Below are positions 6,753 through 8,489 of a stretch of DNA of 8,489 nucleotides, piece after piece. Under the pieces are notes generated by a model, which saw nothing but the letters and a program-made list of their open reading frames with translations, was not told where the DNA came from and ran no database searches. The stretch is from an uncultured Faecalicatena sp. (GTDB taxonomy: Bacteria; Bacillota; Clostridia; Lachnospirales; Lachnospiraceae): contig CABTYO010000050.1 of NCBI GenBank assembly GCA_902489075.1, forward strand, positions 1-8,489. The letters are read 5' to 3'. Made by a program: the position numbers and the translations under genes. Each line of letters starts with the position of its first letter. Position 1 is the first letter of the stretch.

Positions 6753-7898
6753 ATGTTAATTATCAGAAATGTAGATGTTTACTCTCCGGAGCACGAAGGC
6801 AGAAAGGATGTCCTGATCTGTGATGATAAGATCGAATGGATCGCGGACTCTATCCCGGAAATGCCGGACCGCGTAAAAGTGATCGACGGTAAAGGTATGA
6901 CTCTTATTCCTGGCCTGATCGATAACCATGTTCATGTGACAGGGGGCGGCGGAGAAGGAAGTTTCTTTACAAGAACGCCGGAACTCCAGCTTTCTGAGCT
7001 CCTGGAAAATGGAATTACGACCGTTATGGGGCTGATCGGTACGGATGGATTGACCAGAAGTGCTGAGAACCTTTATGCAAAGACAAAAGCCTTAAATGAA
7101 GAAGGCGTTACAGCTTATATGTTTACCGGGGCCTACGGGCATCCGGGACCTACGATCACCGGAGAAGCAGACCGGGACATCGTTTTCATTGATGAAGTAC
7201 TTGGCTTAAAGCTGGCAATTTCGGATCACCGCGCACCTAACGTTTCCCTCGATGAATTGATCCGTATTGCAAGTAAGACACGCGTAGCCGGCATGCTCAG
7301 TGGTAAACCGGGTGTGATCGTCCTTCACATGGGCGATGCAAAGAGCCGCCTGCAGCCGATCTTTCAGGCTGTGGAGCAGACAGCAATTCCAATCAAGATC
7401 TTCAGACCGACCCATGTGAACAGGAATCCTGATCTTCTGGAAGAGGGATATGAACTGATCAAACAAGGCGGTTATATTGATCTGACCTGTGGCACAGAAG
7501 GCCAGCCGAATCCGGGCGACTGCGTCGTAGAGGCAAAGAAACGCGGACTGCCGCTTGACCACATTACCTTCAGCTCTGACGGGCATGGAAGCTGGTCCAA
7601 TTATGCGCCGGATGGTTCGCTTCTGGAAATCGGCGTTTCCGGAGTGGCAAGTATCTATAAAGAAATGAAACGGATGGTGCAGGAACTTGGAATGGGGCTG
7701 GATGAAGTCCTCCCCTATCTGACAACGAATGTATCTAAGGGGATGAATCTCTATCCAAAGAAGGGCTGCATCCGCGAAGGGGCAGATGCAGATGTTCTTT
7801 TGATCAACAAAGATATGGATATCGATACCGTGATCGCGAAAGGGAATATCATGATGAGCGGCGGGGAACTGCTGCGTAAGGGGACTTACGAGAAGTAG
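6753..7898 (+). CDS. iadA: Isoaspartyl (beta-aspartyl) dipeptidase
   Basis: IadA is a binuclear zinc metallopeptidase of the amidohydrolase superfamily. It hydrolyses L-isoaspartyl dipeptides, which arise from degradation of proteins with spontaneously formed isoaspartate. At 381 residues it is close to the E. coli enzyme (about 390). With a constant offset of 9, all residues described for E. coli IadA are present. Metal ligands are H59 and H61 (in DNHVHVTGGGGEG), carboxylated lysine K153 (GLKLAISDHR), H192 (LHMGD) and H221 (PTHVNRN). D276 (SSDGHG) is the catalytic aspartate. Substrate contacts are E68, Y128 (GAYGHPGPT), R160, R224 and S280. There is no signal peptide, so it is cytoplasmic and its substrates must be imported or generated inside. 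The start lies 3 bases after the nhaC stop, with ribosome binding site GAGGAG (6738-6743) inside the nhaC end, so the two are co-translated from one message. Confidence 0.96.
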   Translation: MLIIRNVDVYSPEHEGRKDVLICDDKIEWIADSIPEMPDRVKVIDGKGMTLIPGLIDNHVHVTGGGGEGSFFTRTPELQLSELLENGITTVMGLIGTDGLTRSAENLYAKTKALNEEGVTAYMFTGAYGHPGPTITGEADRDIVFIDEVLGLKLAISDHRAPNVSLDELIRIASKTRVAGMLSGKPGVIVLHMGDAKSRLQPIFQAVEQTAIPIKIFRPTHVNRNPDLLEEGYELIKQGGYIDLTCGTEGQPNPGDCVVEAKKRGLPLDHITFSSDGHGSWSNYAPDGSLLEIGVSGVASIYKEMKRMVQELGMGLDEVLPYLTTNVSKGMNLYPKKGCIREGADADVLLINKDMDIDTVIAKGNIMMSGGELLRKGTYEK

Positions 7899-7932
7899 GC
7901 GATTGAAATATGATATTCTGTAGAAGATGAGA

Positions 7933-7978
7933 CTGCCGGGAAATGAAAAATTCTTATTCATTTCCCGGCAGCTTTTTT
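7933..7978 (+). terminator. Rho-independent terminator after iadA
   Basis: A perfect 15-bp stem, CTGCCGGGAAATGAA (7933-7947) with its complement at 7957-7971, closes a 9-base loop. A T6 run (7973-7978) follows. It is GC-rich at the base and 34 bases after the iadA stop, a textbook intrinsic terminator that ends the nhaC-iadA transcript. Confidence 0.95.
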
Positions 7979-8024
7979 GTACGGGAATAGCTTGAAATAT
8001 ATAGTAGGATTCATCCTGGATTTC

Positions 8025-8033
8025 TGATATAAT
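8025..8033 (+). promoter_or_regulatory. Extended -10 promoter for the AAA-like gene
   Basis: TGATATAAT is a perfect extended -10 element (TG, one base, TATAAT at 8028-8033) located 37 bases before the proposed GTG start. No convincing -35 box stands at 16-18 bases upstream, as is often the case with extended -10 promoters. Its position just after a terminator fits a new transcription unit. Confidence 0.6.
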
Positions 8034-8069
8034 ACAAAGTGATAAGATAACAAGGAGTGTGAGACGCAG

Positions 8070-8467
8070 GTGAATGCCGGAAAAAGGAAGCTCCCAATAG
8101 GGATAGAAGATTTTGAAAAGCTCCGCAGAGAGGACTTTTACTATATTGATAAGACCGGACTTATTAAGGAACTACTGGATAACTGGGGAGAAGTGAACCT
8201 TTTTACACGTCCCAGAAGGTTTGGAAAATCACTGAACATGAGTATGCTGAAGAACTTTTTTGAACCTGAAAGTGATAAAAGTATATTTGAAGGGCTGAGG
8301 ATACGTAAAGAGACAGACTTATGTGAAAAGTATATGGGGAAATTTCCGGTAATTTCTGTTTCACTGAAAGGGATCAATGCTGATTCCTATGAAAAAGCAT
8401 ACCGGATGGCAGTACAGATTATAAATGAGGAGGCCAGAAGAGTACAGTATCTTCTGGAAAGCAGACA
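8070..8467 (+). CDS. AAA-ATPase-like / PD-(D/E)XK family protein, 5' part only
   Basis: The reading frame runs off the end of the genuine sequence after 132 complete codons. The N-terminal part matches the AAA-ATPase-like family common in gut Firmicutes and Bacteroidetes: KLPIGIEDFEKLRRE, FYYIDKTGLIKELL (23-36), then the Walker A-like loop FTRPRRFGKSLNMSML (45-60), LKNFFE and FPVISVSLKG (92-101). Full members are about 500-570 residues and carry a C-terminal PD-(D/E)XK nuclease-like domain, which would lie outside this window. The cellular role of the family is poorly defined. The start is a GTG, the only plausible in-frame initiator. It follows AAGGAG (8052-8057) by 12 bases, a long spacing; other GTGs nearby run immediately into stops. 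The last codons before 8467 should be read with care, as the adapter begins at 8468. Confidence 0.85.
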
Positions 8468-8489
8468 AGATCGGAAGAGCACACGTCTG
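8468..8489. other. Illumina TruSeq adapter remnant (artefact)
   Basis: The window ends with AGATCGGAAGAGC followed by ACACGTCTG, the index-side TruSeq adapter as read through from an insert. It is the exact reverse complement of bases 1-22. It truncates the last gene artificially and should be trimmed. Confidence 0.98.

Noticed and set aside
6587..6823. Plus-strand open frame spanning the nhaC-iadA junction
   Set aside because: It overlaps two well-supported genes in another frame and has no recognisable sequence features.
7206..7961. 251-residue open frame on the minus strand opposite iadA
   Set aside because: It is antisense to a gene with full catalytic conservation, runs through the terminator hairpin, and its translation shows no recognisable domain and the odd composition typical of a shadow frame.
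1..8489. Perfect 22-bp inverted repeats at both ends, as for a transposon or linear element
   Set aside because: The repeats are identical to a standard Illumina adapter and cut through two genes. They are a library artefact.

Overview
The insert looks like chromosomal DNA from a Firmicute of class Clostridia, most likely a gut Lachnospiraceae relative. The grounds are the strong AGGAGG-type ribosome binding sites, mid-range GC, tightly packed co-directional genes, the style of the HisIE fusion, and a member of the AAA-like/PD-(D/E)XK family that is multi-copy in such genomes. This placement rests on protein resemblance and gene style, not on a search. All genes are on the + strand. The first and last 22 bases are not biological: they are an Illumina TruSeq adapter sequence and its reverse complement, so the genuine DNA is about 23..8467.

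Region 1 (23..3460) is the distal part of a histidine biosynthesis operon. It holds the 3' end of a short-form hisG, then hisD (overlapping hisG by one base), hisB (IGP dehydratase only), and a 427-residue protein in which a HisF-like TIM-barrel domain is fused in front of HisI and HisE. The usual hisH-hisA-hisF block between hisB and hisI is absent. By motif alignment the HisF-like domain has lost the catalytic aspartate at position 11, apparently the second one near 129, and much of the phosphate-binding signature. It therefore looks like a non-catalytic relic or repurposed domain. The operon ends in a strong rho-independent terminator (3476..3516).

Region 2 (3543..7898) starts with a small unrecognised single-pass membrane protein. 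It is followed by a 435-residue regulator (unassigned N-terminal sensor-like region, GGDEF-like middle, winged-helix C terminus), an NhaC-family antiporter/transporter, and an isoaspartyl dipeptidase (iadA) with all the expected catalytic residues. The last two genes are 3 bases apart and form a transcription unit behind their own AT-rich promoter region, closed by a terminator at 7933..7978. The likely theme is uptake and cleavage of isoaspartyl dipeptides under control of the adjacent regulator. The regulatory link and the transported substrate are inferences.

Region 3 (7979..8467) carries an extended -10 promoter and the 5' part of an AAA-ATPase-like/PD-(D/E)XK family gene cut off by the end of the contig. 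No RNA genes, CRISPR arrays, insertion sequences or attachment sites were seen. No gene-free stretch exceeds about 170 bases.
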